Source: CAADGU01 sp964581605
GTDB taxonomy: Bacteria > Chloroflexota > Anaerolineae > Promineifilales > Promineifilaceae
NCBI GenBank assembly: GCA_964581605.1
Contig: CAZOPF010000083.1
Location: forward strand, 1-26,384
Direction of reading: 5' to 3'
DNA: 26,384 nucleotides
In this document: positions 13,856 to 21,451 of the stretch, piece by piece
Numbering within the stretch: the stretch's first letter is position 1
How the letters are laid out: every line of letters begins with the position of its first letter
Notes under the pieces: model-generated
Database searches by the model: none
Seen by the model: only the letters and a program-made list of their open reading frames with translations
What the model was told of the DNA's origin: nothing
Program-made: the position numbers and the translations under genes

Positions 13856-15226
13856 TCAGTTCACGGCCCTTCGCGCCGCCGCCAACTGGGTTGCCAAAGC
13901 CTCTACTGACGTGCCCCCCCTGACGTTCCGGTTGGATAGGGATGATTGGATGTGAAACACGGCCGTGACATCCTCCCCAAATTCTCCACTTACTGCCTGC
14001 AATTCCGCTACCGTCAGCTCCGTCAAATTCACCCCCTTCTGCTCGGCCACCTGCACTACCTGCCCCACCAGATGATGTGCCTGCCGGAAGGGGATGCCCC
14101 GCTTCACCAGATAATCGGCTAAATCCGTTGCCAGCAGCCCTGGCTCTAACTGCGCCGCCATCCGTTCCGGGCGCAGCGTCAACGTGTGGATCAACCCGGC
14201 CATGATAGGCAACGTCAGCCGCAGGGTGTCAAAGGCATCAAATACCGGCTCCTTGTCTTCCTGCAAATCTTTGTCATAGCTGGACGGCAGCCCTTTGAGG
14301 GTGGTCAGCAGCCCGGTGAGGTGGCCGATGAGCCGCCCCGCCTTGCCGCGTGTCAGTTCCAGCGTGTCCGGGTTTTTCTTTTGCGGCATCAGGCTGCTGC
14401 CGGTGCTGTAGCCATCATCCAGCCGCACAAAACCAAACTCGGCGCTGCTGAACAAAATCAACTGCTCCGCCAACCGGCTCAGGTGCAGGCCAATTATGGC
14501 GGCGGCATACAAGAAATCGGCGGCAAAATCCCGGTCAGAAACGGCATCCAGACTGTTCTGGCTGACTGAGCTAAACCCCAACTCCTGCGCCAACCATTCC
14601 CGGTCCACCGGATAAGCTGTGCCCGCCAATGCGCCCGAACCAAGAGGGAGTACGGCCGTGCGCCCTCGCACTTGCGCCAGCCGTTCCCCATCCCGCACCA
14701 GAGGCCAGAAATGAGACAATACCCAATGCCCCCACGTCACCGGCTGCGCATGTTGCAAATGGGTATAACCGGGCATGGGCAGGTTCAAATTGGCTTCCGC
14801 ACTTTCGATTAGTGCCTTCTGCAAATCAGCCAAATTGTCTTGCAGGTGGTCAATGGCCCCCATCACCCACAGGCGGAAATCAGTCGCCACCTGGTCATTG
14901 CGGCTGCGTCCCGTGTGCAACTTGCCACCTACTTCACCTACGATTTCGGTGAGGCGGCGTTCGACGGCCGTGTGAATATCCTCATCCCCCGCTTCAAACA
15001 CAAACGTGCCGTTCTCAAACTCCGCCTGCACCTGCGCCAGCCCGGTCACAAGCGTTTCCGCTTCGGCCATTGTCAGCACCCCCGCCCCGGCCAGCGCCCG
15101 CGCCCAGGCCATGCTGCCGCGAATATCTTCGGCATAAAACCGCCGGTCAAAAGGCAGGCTGGCGTTAAACTCATGCACCAACAAATCCGTCTCTCCGGCG
15201 AATCGTCCGCCCCATAATTTGCTCAT
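13856..15226 (-). CDS. argH: Argininosuccinate lyase
   Basis: Last step of arginine synthesis: argininosuccinate to arginine plus fumarate, in the cytoplasm as a homotetramer. 456 aa is the normal length. Family signatures: KLWGGRFAGETD at the N-terminus, DEDIHTAVERRL, GKLHTGRSRNDQVATD, GYTHLQHAQPVTWGHW (catalytic His in the THLQ block) and the fumarase/lyase superfamily signature GSSLMPQKKNPD with the catalytic Ser loop. The C-terminal tetramerisation region is complete. ATG 15226 follows AGGGA. It is last of a minus-strand set that begins with argJ, separated from it by a peptidase and a small membrane protein. It has three ACGGCCGT copies, all read as Thr-Ala-Val. Confidence 0.97.
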   Translation of the reverse strand: MSKLWGGRFAGETDLLVHEFNASLPFDRRFYAEDIRGSMAWARALAGAGVLTMAEAETLVTGLAQVQAEFENGTFVFEAGDEDIHTAVERRLTEIVGEVGGKLHTGRSRNDQVATDFRLWVMGAIDHLQDNLADLQKALIESAEANLNLPMPGYTHLQHAQPVTWGHWVLSHFWPLVRDGERLAQVRGRTAVLPLGSGALAGTAYPVDREWLAQELGFSSVSQNSLDAVSDRDFAADFLYAAAIIGLHLSRLAEQLILFSSAEFGFVRLDDGYSTGSSLMPQKKNPDTLELTRGKAGRLIGHLTGLLTTLKGLPSSYDKDLQEDKEPVFDAFDTLRLTLPIMAGLIHTLTLRPERMAAQLEPGLLATDLADYLVKRGIPFRQAHHLVGQVVQVAEQKGVNLTELTVAELQAVSGEFGEDVTAVFHIQSSLSNRNVRGGTSVEALATQLAAARRAVN

Positions 15227-15254
15227 ACTGTTTTCCCTATCTCATCTTGCCTGG

Positions 15255-15371
15255 TTGACTGACATATCTCATTTTTCAACCGCGGAGGGCGCAGAGAACG
15301 CAGAGATTTCTCCTTTATTTAACCTCCGCGCCCTCCGCGTTCTCTGCGGTTAGATAAGTTTTGTCAGTCAA
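15255..15371. repeat. Nonamer-unit inverted repeat with nested outer arms
   Basis: Inner left arm: three 9-bp units CGCRGAGRR (15281-15307). Inner right arm: three complementary units (15322-15348). The outer arms TTGACTGACA (15255-15264) and TGTCAGTCAA (15362-15371) are perfect. The right outer arm overlaps the stop and last codons of the M28 peptidase gene (stop at 15364-15366). It fills the gap between the peptidase gene and argH. Confidence 0.75.
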
Positions 15372-16296
15372 TCAGCTCATCTTGTAGAAAATCGGTTAGC
15401 CCCTGAATCAGGGGTTGCAGCTTGTCTGGAAAGAAATCGTTGTCGGCCGGTGTGTGGATGCGGGGGATGTAGTAGCCGCCCGGAATCAATGTTGGGTCGG
15501 CATACGAAATGTCCACTGCCCCCTCCCGGCCAAAGGTGTAGTTATCGGAAAGCGGTACCGGCCCCATGTCCATCGTCTGCAATGAGGGGAGGTGTCTTTG
15601 CAGATACGGCCGTACCCTTTCCGCCACCGCGCCATTTCGATGGTAGATGAGCAGAGGCGTTTGACCTCTGGAAATACAATCCAGGTTAATGATCACGGCG
15701 TTTTGATAGGGATGTCCCTGTTTTTGCCACACCTGCTTCAGCGCGCCCGACCCCAACAACCCCCACTCCTCATTATCCAAAAAAACCAACTGCACCTCTT
15801 GTTGCCGCTCTGGATGTTGATGCAGCCAATCAGCCAGGGCTATCAGGCCAATGACGCCGCTGGTATTGTCCTCGCGGTTGTGTGGGTTGGGAATAAACAG
15901 GGTGAGGAGCGACAGAAAAATAAGCAGGTGAAACAATGTCGCCAGCCCCACACTCGCCAATAGCAGCGAGAGCAGCACCAGCAACCCCACCAGCAACACC
16001 ATGGCCAGGATTTGCCGGGTATGCCCGATCAGCCGAAAGAGCCAGGAAAACCAGAAGGGAATGATGGTCGGCGTATCGTAATGGGCCAGGAAGATGACGC
16101 GGGGATGGTCGCACTGTGTCACCAGGTTGGTACAGGAGATTAGTTTGCGGGCGACGATGCGGCTGGTGGCAAAGTTCCGGGCGTGTAGCTCCGTTTCCAA
16201 TTCTTGTAAGAACTGTTCTTTTTGCTTTTTTGTGACGCGCACCGGGTAACGGCCGTGCCACTCTCCATCCAATCTGGCTATCAACTCATTCATCAT
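15364..16296 (-). CDS. M28-family zinc aminopeptidase with an inserted membrane hairpin
   Basis: 310 aa. All five expected di-zinc ligand positions of the M28 fold are visible: His72 (AHYDTP), bridging Asp143 (NREDNTSG), catalytic Glu176 with Glu177 (FLDNEEWGLLGSGA), Asp206 (INLDCISRG) and His281 (IHTPADNDFF). Between His72 and Asp143 lies a strongly hydrophobic block (about residues 82-136, HTRQILAMVLLVGLLVLL onward) long enough for two or three membrane segments. The catalytic domain would therefore be tied to the membrane by an internal hairpin. No signal peptide is visible. The start has GAGGT 7 nt upstream of a double ATG (16296, 16293). The substrate is unknown. It is co-directional with argJ and argH. 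Confidence 0.85.
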   Translation of the reverse strand: MMNELIARLDGEWHGRYPVRVTKKQKEQFLQELETELHARNFATSRIVARKLISCTNLVTQCDHPRVIFLAHYDTPTIIPFWFSWLFRLIGHTRQILAMVLLVGLLVLLSLLLASVGLATLFHLLIFLSLLTLFIPNPHNREDNTSGVIGLIALADWLHQHPERQQEVQLVFLDNEEWGLLGSGALKQVWQKQGHPYQNAVIINLDCISRGQTPLLIYHRNGAVAERVRPYLQRHLPSLQTMDMGPVPLSDNYTFGREGAVDISYADPTLIPGGYYIPRIHTPADNDFFPDKLQPLIQGLTDFLQDELID

Positions 16297-16349
16297 GCAA
16301 TTACCTCAGCCTGTCACCAAATATTCTGGCACAAACCACGTCAAAATAC

Positions 16350-16377
16350 CTTCGCATCCCTTCGCGTTCTTCGCGGA
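16350..16377. repeat. CTTCGCG nonamer repeat
   Basis: Three units starting CTTCGC (16350, 16360, 16369) at 9-10 bp spacing end in GCGGATCAATC. This matches the 6255-6284 stretch, which ends GCGGATCATC. It lies between the M28 gene and the small membrane protein gene. Confidence 0.65.
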
Positions 16378-16383
16378 TCAATC

Positions 16384-16593
16384 TTATCCGCCCCGCAAAA
16401 AGAGACTCCACAGCCCAAACCCCACCAACAAAAGGGCAAAAACGAGATACAAAATGGTTGCCTTCCGATCACCCAGGCGGGCGCGGGTAAGCTGCATCCG
16501 GCGGCTGTGCTCCCAGTAAAACCCCGGCTTCACCGTGATGCCAAACAGTTCATAAAATCCCCAGGCGATGATAGCTATGTCCAACAAATTCAC
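16384..16593 (-). CDS. Small two-helix membrane protein, unknown function
   Basis: About 69 aa from GTG 16593 (79 aa from ATG 16623). Two hydrophobic helices: LLDIAIIAWGFYELFGI near the N-terminus and ILYLVFALLLVGFGLWSLFL at the C-terminus. A basic loop (RRMQLTRARLGDRKA) between them is compatible with both ends outside and the loop inside. I prefer GTG 16593 because GAGG precedes it at 7 nt, while ATG 16623 has no ribosome site. I do not recognise the family. The clean membrane topology and same-strand position between argJ and the peptidase gene argue that it is real. Confidence 0.6.
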   Translation of the reverse strand: MNLLDIAIIAWGFYELFGITVKPGFYWEHSRRMQLTRARLGDRKATILYLVFALLLVGFGLWSLFLRGG

Positions 16594-16657
16594 TGCAATA
16601 CCTCGTGCTTTTTCGTAAACCATAATCGGTTAACGGGTTACGGATTACGGGTCACGA

Positions 16658-17905
16658 TTACGTCCGATAATCGGCATTGATGCTCACGTAGTCATGGCTC
16701 AGGTCGCACGTCCAGACTACGGCCGTGCCCCCTCCCCTGCCCACCGCCAACTCTACCGCAAATTCCGGTTGGGCAAAAATATAGGCTGCGTCTGCTTCCA
16801 AATAGTCGGTTGGCGTCCCCTCCGCCACCAGTTGCAGCCGCTCCGCACCAGGGATATTGACCCACAGGCCGGTTTCGTTCTGGTCAAACAGCACACCCGC
16901 CCGCCCCGCCGCCGCCAGAATACGCCCCCAATTGGGGTCGCTGCCCGCAAATGCCGTCTTCACCAGCGGTGAGGTGGCAATGGTGTTGGCAATGGCGTGG
17001 GCGTCGGCGTCTGTGGCCGCGCCTGTCACCTGAATTTCCACAAACTTCGTCGCCCCCTCGCCATCGCGCACAATCATTTTTGCCAGTTCGGCGCAGACAA
17101 AGTTCAGCCCCTCGCCAAAAAGAGCGCGGCTTTGTTCGTCGGCTACGGCCGTGCCACTTGCCCCATTCGCCAACAGCAACACCGTATCATTGGTGCTGGT
17201 ATCGCCGTCCACACTGATGCGGTTAAAGCTCTGGTTTACGGCCGTGTCCAACAACCCATCCAGCACATCTGGCGCAATCCGGGCGTCGGTCGTGATCACC
17301 GCCAGCATCGTCGCCATGTTGGGGTGAATCATGCCCGCACCCTTGGCCATGCCACCAATCGTTACCACCCCGCCGCCCGGCAATTCCACCGTCACCGCCA
17401 GATGCTTCGGCCGTGTATCCGTCGTCATAATCGCCCGCGCTGCCTCTACTCCTCCACTCCTCCGCTCCTCCGCTCCCCTGCCCCCAATCTCTCTTGCTGC
17501 CATCTCCACCCCCGCCCGTATCTTGTCCATCGGCAATTGCACACCAATCACGCCGGTAGAAAGCAGCAGCACCTGATCGGGCCGGATATCCAGCGCGACG
17601 GCCGTCAGCCGCTGCGTTTCACGGGCATTGGCCAGCCCCGGTTCGCCTGTGCAGGCATTGGCATTCTTCGCATTTGCCACCACTGCTCGAATTGCCGTCT
17701 TGTTTTGCGCCAGCGTCTCCCGATCTACAATGACCGGCGCCGCCACCACCTGATTCTGGGTGAACACGGCCGCACAAACACAATCCTGCTCGGAAACCAC
17801 CAGCGCCAAATCAAGTTGATTCTCTTTTTTCAGACCGGCAGGCACGGCAACGGCCGTGAACCCCGCCGGGCTGGTGACACTACCTTCTGCTAATAACGTA
17901 AACAT
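16658..17905 (-). CDS. argJ: Bifunctional ornithine acetyltransferase / N-acetylglutamate synthase
   Basis: Moves acetyl from N-acetylornithine to glutamate in the cyclic arginine pathway. It cleaves itself into alpha and beta chains. The cleavage site is present in KGAGMIHPNMATML, and Thr199 becomes the N-terminal nucleophile. Other signatures: STGVIGVQLPMDKI, AIMTTDTRPK, SFNRISVDGDTSTNDT and GSDPNWGRILAAAGRAG. I choose ATG 17905 (MFTLLAEGSV) with GAGG 6 nt upstream, giving 415 aa; the frame is open 14 codons further to 17947. Residues about 141-155 (GGRGAEERRSGGVEA) are an extra stretch just before AIMTTDT, encoded by CTCCTCCG octamer DNA and not typical of ArgJ. Five ACGGCCGT copies, all read Thr-Ala-Val. 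It is first in the argJ-argH set and divergent from ligA. Confidence 0.95.
   Translation of the reverse strand: MFTLLAEGSVTSPAGFTAVAVPAGLKKENQLDLALVVSEQDCVCAAVFTQNQVVAAPVIVDRETLAQNKTAIRAVVANAKNANACTGEPGLANARETQRLTAVALDIRPDQVLLLSTGVIGVQLPMDKIRAGVEMAAREIGGRGAEERRSGGVEAARAIMTTDTRPKHLAVTVELPGGGVVTIGGMAKGAGMIHPNMATMLAVITTDARIAPDVLDGLLDTAVNQSFNRISVDGDTSTNDTVLLLANGASGTAVADEQSRALFGEGLNFVCAELAKMIVRDGEGATKFVEIQVTGAATDADAHAIANTIATSPLVKTAFAGSDPNWGRILAAAGRAGVLFDQNETGLWVNIPGAERLQLVAEGTPTDYLEADAAYIFAQPEFAVELAVGRGGGTAVVWTCDLSHDYVSINADYRT
17449..17480. repeat. CTCCTCCG octamer array inside argJ
   Basis: Four 8-bp units in register: CTCCTCCA, CTCCTCCG, CTCCTCCG, CTCCCCTG. They encode an extra Arg/Glu/Gly-rich loop in ArgJ about 45 residues before the self-cleavage threonine. 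32 bp is not a multiple of three, but the whole inserted stretch keeps the frame. Confidence 0.75.
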
Positions 17906-17988
17906 TCTTTGCCTCTTGTTTTGTTTGTGCCATCCCCCGCACCCCACATTGGGGCAATGATACCCGGCAACGGCCGATACGCAATTGT

Positions 17989-18017
17989 TTGTTTTGGGCT
18001 GTTCCCCCTGCGATAAT
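17989..18017 (+). promoter_or_regulatory. Sigma-70-type promoter for ligA
   Basis: TTGTTT (17989-17994), 17-bp spacer, GATAAT (18012-18017). Initiation near 18024 would place the GGAG at 18024-18027 at the very start of the transcript, giving a leader of only about 11 nt before ATG 18035. Confidence 0.5.
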
Positions 18018-18034
18018 AGGCCCGGAGATCAGCT

Positions 18035-20074
18035 ATGGACGATAAAGAACGAATTGCCACCCTACGCGACCAGGTGAATTATCACCTGTACCGTTATCAT
18101 GTATTAGACGCCCCGCTGATTAGCGATGCCGAATACGACGCTCTATATCACGAACTGCTGCGGCTGGAGCAGGCACACCCCGAATGGGTGACACCAGAGT
18201 CGCCCACGCAACGGGCCGGAGCGGAACCGCTAGACGCTTTTGCCAAGGTTACCCATCCTGCGCCCATTCTCAGCCTGGCGAATGCGTTTAATGTGGAAGA
18301 TTTATACGCCTGGCGGCAGCGCATCGGCCGTTTGCTGCCAGACTCGCAGATGGTTTTGGATTTTGTGGTTGAGCCTAAGCTGGATGGGCTGACAGTGGTG
18401 CTGACGTACCGCGACGGCCGTTTCATTCAAGGCGCCACTCGCGGCAATGGCGAAATTGGCGAAGATGTCACCGCCAATTTGCGCACCCTTAAAGCGATCC
18501 CGCCTAAAATTCCTGTTGCCCCAGACAGTACAGTCGCGGCCCCCCCATTACTCGTTGTGCGTGGGGAAGTGTTCTTTCCCCTGGACAAATTTGAAGCATT
18601 TAACGCTGCCCGCCTGGCGGCCGATGAACCGCCTTATATGAATCCCCGTAATGCCGCTTCAGGTTCACTACGCCAACTAGACCCCAAAATTACGGCCGCC
18701 CGGCCGCTCACCCTCTACTGCTATGACCTTGTTGCCTGGGAAGGCACGGCCGTGCCCCACACCCAATGGGAACGGCTGGAGTATCTGCGACAGCTTGGCT
18801 TTCCCGTTTCCACAGATAACCGCCATTGCCCAGATTTAGCGGCCGTTGCTGCCGCCTACGAAGCCTGGATTGGCCGCCGCAACCAGATCAACTACGAAGT
18901 AGATGGCATTGTCGTCAAAATCAATGACCGCCCCCTGGCCGACAGCCTCGGTTTTGTGGGCAAAGACCCGCGTGGGGCCATTGCCATGAAGTTCCCCGCC
19001 CAGGAAAAAGTCACCCGGCTGTTGGAAGTGCAGGTGAATGTGGGGCGCACCGGCGTACTCGCGCCCAATGCCGTCCTGGAACCGGTGGAGATTGGTGGCG
19101 TGGTGGTGCGCAACGCCACCTTGCACAACTATGACGAGATTGCCCGCAAAGATATTCGCCTGGGGGATTATGTGTTGGTGAAACGGGCCGGCGATGTAAT
19201 CCCCTATGTGATTGGCCCAGTGGCCGAACGGCGTGACGGCCGTGAACAAATCATCACCCCGCCAACCACCTGCCCGTTTTGTGGTGAGCCGGTCAAACGC
19301 ATTGAAGGGGAAGTGGCTATTTATTGTGACAACCCCGCCTGTCCAGAACAACTGATACGCCGGGTGGAATACTTCGTTAGCCGGGGCGCAATGGACATTG
19401 GCACATTTGGTGGCAAAACGGCCGCCCTGCTCATCGCCCAGGGCATCATTCACGATATTGCCGACCTCTACTACCTGGATCGGGCACAATTGCTGGCGCT
19501 GGAAGGATTTCAGGAAAAAAAGGTAGATAACCTCTTGAGCGGCATTGAGGCCAGCAAGAGCCAGCCGGCCTCGCGCTTTTTAACCGCGCTCGGCATTCGA
19601 TTTGTGGGCAGCGTGGTCGCCGGATTATTGCTGGATGCGTTTGGCAGCATTGATCACCTCACGGCCGCTACCCAGGAGCAGCTAGAATCTATTGATGGCG
19701 TAGGCCCGCAAATCGCCGCCAGCCTGGTAGATTGGTTTGCCGACGAGCGGAATCTGGTATTGTTGGCAAAGTTTCGGCAAGCCGGGCTGCCTTTTGCGGT
19801 GGAGCGCGCGGCCGTGCCCGCCGCCACCCAATCCCTGGCAGACCTCGTTTTTGTCATTACCGGCACGTTGCCCACCATGAGCCGCGACGAAGCTAAAGCG
19901 TTCATTGAAGCGCATGGCGGCAAAGTAACCGGCTCTGTCAGCAAAAATACCAGCTATCTGCTGGCCGGGGAAAGTGCGGGTAGCAAACTGGCAAAAGCAG
20001 AGCAGTTGGGTGTGCCAGTGCTGAATGAGGCAGAACTAAGAGCGCTGGCAGCAGGTGCGCTGGCAGGTGAATAA
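18035..20074 (+). CDS. ligA: NAD-dependent DNA ligase
   Basis: Seals nicks in DNA replication and repair using NAD+. 679 aa, full length. Domain order: Ia NAD-binding helices with YHVLDAPLISDAEYDALYHEL (about 20-41); adenylation domain with catalytic Lys115 in EPKLDGLTV and RGEVFF; OB fold; a four-cysteine zinc finger (Cys413, 416, 431, 436); helix-hairpin-helix repeats (about 450-585); and a C-terminal BRCT domain (about 595-675, VFVITGTLPTMSRDEAKAFIEAHGGKVTGSVSKN). GGAG lies 7 nt before ATG. Its stop is 6 bp from the convergent epimerase stop. It appears monocistronic, with its own promoter in the ligA-argJ divergent gap. Confidence 0.98.
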   Translation: MDDKERIATLRDQVNYHLYRYHVLDAPLISDAEYDALYHELLRLEQAHPEWVTPESPTQRAGAEPLDAFAKVTHPAPILSLANAFNVEDLYAWRQRIGRLLPDSQMVLDFVVEPKLDGLTVVLTYRDGRFIQGATRGNGEIGEDVTANLRTLKAIPPKIPVAPDSTVAAPPLLVVRGEVFFPLDKFEAFNAARLAADEPPYMNPRNAASGSLRQLDPKITAARPLTLYCYDLVAWEGTAVPHTQWERLEYLRQLGFPVSTDNRHCPDLAAVAAAYEAWIGRRNQINYEVDGIVVKINDRPLADSLGFVGKDPRGAIAMKFPAQEKVTRLLEVQVNVGRTGVLAPNAVLEPVEIGGVVVRNATLHNYDEIARKDIRLGDYVLVKRAGDVIPYVIGPVAERRDGREQIITPPTTCPFCGEPVKRIEGEVAIYCDNPACPEQLIRRVEYFVSRGAMDIGTFGGKTAALLIAQGIIHDIADLYYLDRAQLLALEGFQEKKVDNLLSGIEASKSQPASRFLTALGIRFVGSVVAGLLLDAFGSIDHLTAATQEQLESIDGVGPQIAASLVDWFADERNLVLLAKFRQAGLPFAVERAAVPAATQSLADLVFVITGTLPTMSRDEAKAFIEAHGGKVTGSVSKNTSYLLAGESAGSKLAKAEQLGVPVLNEAELRALAAGALAGE

Positions 20075-20080
20075 CCACCT

Positions 20081-21064
20081 TCAGGCCAACAACCCTTGCG
20101 CACGATACCACGCTACCGTTTTTTGCACGCCTGTGGGCAGATCAAAACGTGGCGTATAACCAATAGATTGGTGGGCTTTTTGCCAGCTAAAGCGGCGATC
20201 TTCACTAAAAAAAGCAACCCCATCCCGGCTGAGTGGGGGCGTGAATTTGAGCACCCCTCCACCTATTTCCAGAGCGGTGGCACCGGCCATGGCCAACCAG
20301 CGTGGCAGGTTATAGCGGGGTGCCGGAACGCCCACGGCCGTTGCGATGGTATCGGCCAGCAGACGAAAGGATATGGGTTCTGGCCCGGCAATATGGTAAA
20401 TCTGGCCGGGCTGGCCCCGTTTCAGGCAACGAAGCATCCCGTCAATGGCATCATCAATATAGGTGGGGTGGCAGGTGGCACGGCCGTGATCAATGGTAAA
20501 AAAACGCCCTTTTTGGATAGCCTGAAATAGTCCCAACACATGCCAATCACCAGGCCCATAAATAAATTCCGGCCGGGCCATGACAATGGGTATGCCTTGC
20601 CGGGCATAAATGTGGGCGACCGTTTCGGCGGCCGCTTTGCTGCGCTCATAGGCGTTGGAGGGGGCAAGTGGGGCCGTTTCATCGGCCGGTTTGCCGGAGA
20701 TGGGGCCTAAAACGCCAGGGCTGCTTACATACAGCACGTTGGGTGGATTGTCCAGCTTTTCAATTTCGCCTAATACATTGTTGGTACCATTGACATGCAG
20801 TTGATGGTACGCGGATTCCGGTACGCCGGCCCGGCCCAACATCCCGGCAGCATGAATCACCCAATCTACCCAATCAAACAACCCGGCTAAGGATTGCGGG
20901 ACCGTTACATCCCCTTCCAGGTAGGTGATGGGCAGGCCTTCCAGTCGAGAATGGTCGGCCGACGGCCGTACCAGCCCAAACAACTCCGCCCCTTCGGCCG
21001 CCAACGCTTGCGCCAGGGCACTGCCCACAAAGCCGGTGATACCTGTGATGAGAACTTTAGTCAT
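20081..21064 (-). CDS. NAD-dependent epimerase/dehydratase (extended SDR)
   Basis: 327 aa with a Rossmann nucleotide-binding start VLITGITGFVGSALAQAL (G-x-x-G-x-x-G), VIHAAGMLG, a VSSPGVLG strand with the active-site Ser, and the catalytic pair Tyr139/Lys143 in YERSK. ARPEFIYGPGD follows, as in sugar-nucleotide epimerases and 3-beta-hydroxysteroid-dehydrogenase-like SDRs. HPTYIDDAIDGMLRCL is the usual extended-SDR segment before the substrate lobe. The substrate cannot be deduced; NDP-sugar or steroid/terpenoid alcohols are both possible. I use ATG 21064 (MTKVLITG); a TTG one codon upstream is less likely. No strong ribosome site is seen. It has three ACGGCCGT copies in three different frames. 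Confidence 0.88.
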   Translation of the reverse strand: MTKVLITGITGFVGSALAQALAAEGAELFGLVRPSADHSRLEGLPITYLEGDVTVPQSLAGLFDWVDWVIHAAGMLGRAGVPESAYHQLHVNGTNNVLGEIEKLDNPPNVLYVSSPGVLGPISGKPADETAPLAPSNAYERSKAAAETVAHIYARQGIPIVMARPEFIYGPGDWHVLGLFQAIQKGRFFTIDHGRATCHPTYIDDAIDGMLRCLKRGQPGQIYHIAGPEPISFRLLADTIATAVGVPAPRYNLPRWLAMAGATALEIGGGVLKFTPPLSRDGVAFFSEDRRFSWQKAHQSIGYTPRFDLPTGVQKTVAWYRAQGLLA

Positions 21065-21120
21065 CAATTTTTTACTCGTGATGGGTCATGGGTTGTGTGT
21101 CAGGTGTCTGGTGTCTGCTA

Positions 21121-21438
21121 TTACTGCCTCTCCATCCACACGCCCACCCCAATACCCGCCAGCCCAGCAAGAACCAGACCCAGATTGTACGGCAGGCCAT
21201 GAGCGATCACGGCCGCGACCCCCGCCGCCGCCAACATAGGGTGCGTGGCCAACAAGGGCACAACAATGCCAATAAAGGTCAGCGCCAGGGCAAAATCCAG
21301 CTTCCAACTGGCCGGAATCTCTGCACCCAGAAAGACGCCAACGGCCGTACTCGTCTGCCACAGCACCGGCAGCGGCGTGCCCATCTGAGGAGGCTCTTCT
21401 TGATCGTTTGCGTGCTTCACTGTTTTGGTTTTACGCAT
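21121..21438 (-). pseudogene. azlC: C-terminal fragment of an AzlC-type branched-chain amino acid exporter
   Basis: A 105-aa open frame whose residues about 26-103 match the C-terminal half of AzlC permeases: VLWQTSTAVGVFLGAEIPASWKLDFALALTFIGIVVPLL, followed by two more helices. AzlC proteins are about 230 aa and begin with a G-x-x-x-x-x-P-x-x-x-G-Y-x-P-x-G-x-x-F-G block that is absent here. The first 20 residues (MRKTKTVKHANDQEEPPQMG) are hydrophilic and unlike AzlC. The partner AzlD is also absent. Only about 13 bp, with CGGATTAC-type repeat DNA, separate it from the upstream aminotransferase gene, so the missing half is not nearby. It is most simply a truncated remnant; a functional half-size protein cannot be excluded. 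Confidence 0.6.
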
Positions 21439-21451
21439 GGCGTATCACGGG

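Noticed and set aside
16997..17893. 298-codon open frame antisense to argJ
   Set aside because: The translation is rich in His, Arg and Gln without domain features, and ArgJ on the other strand is certain.
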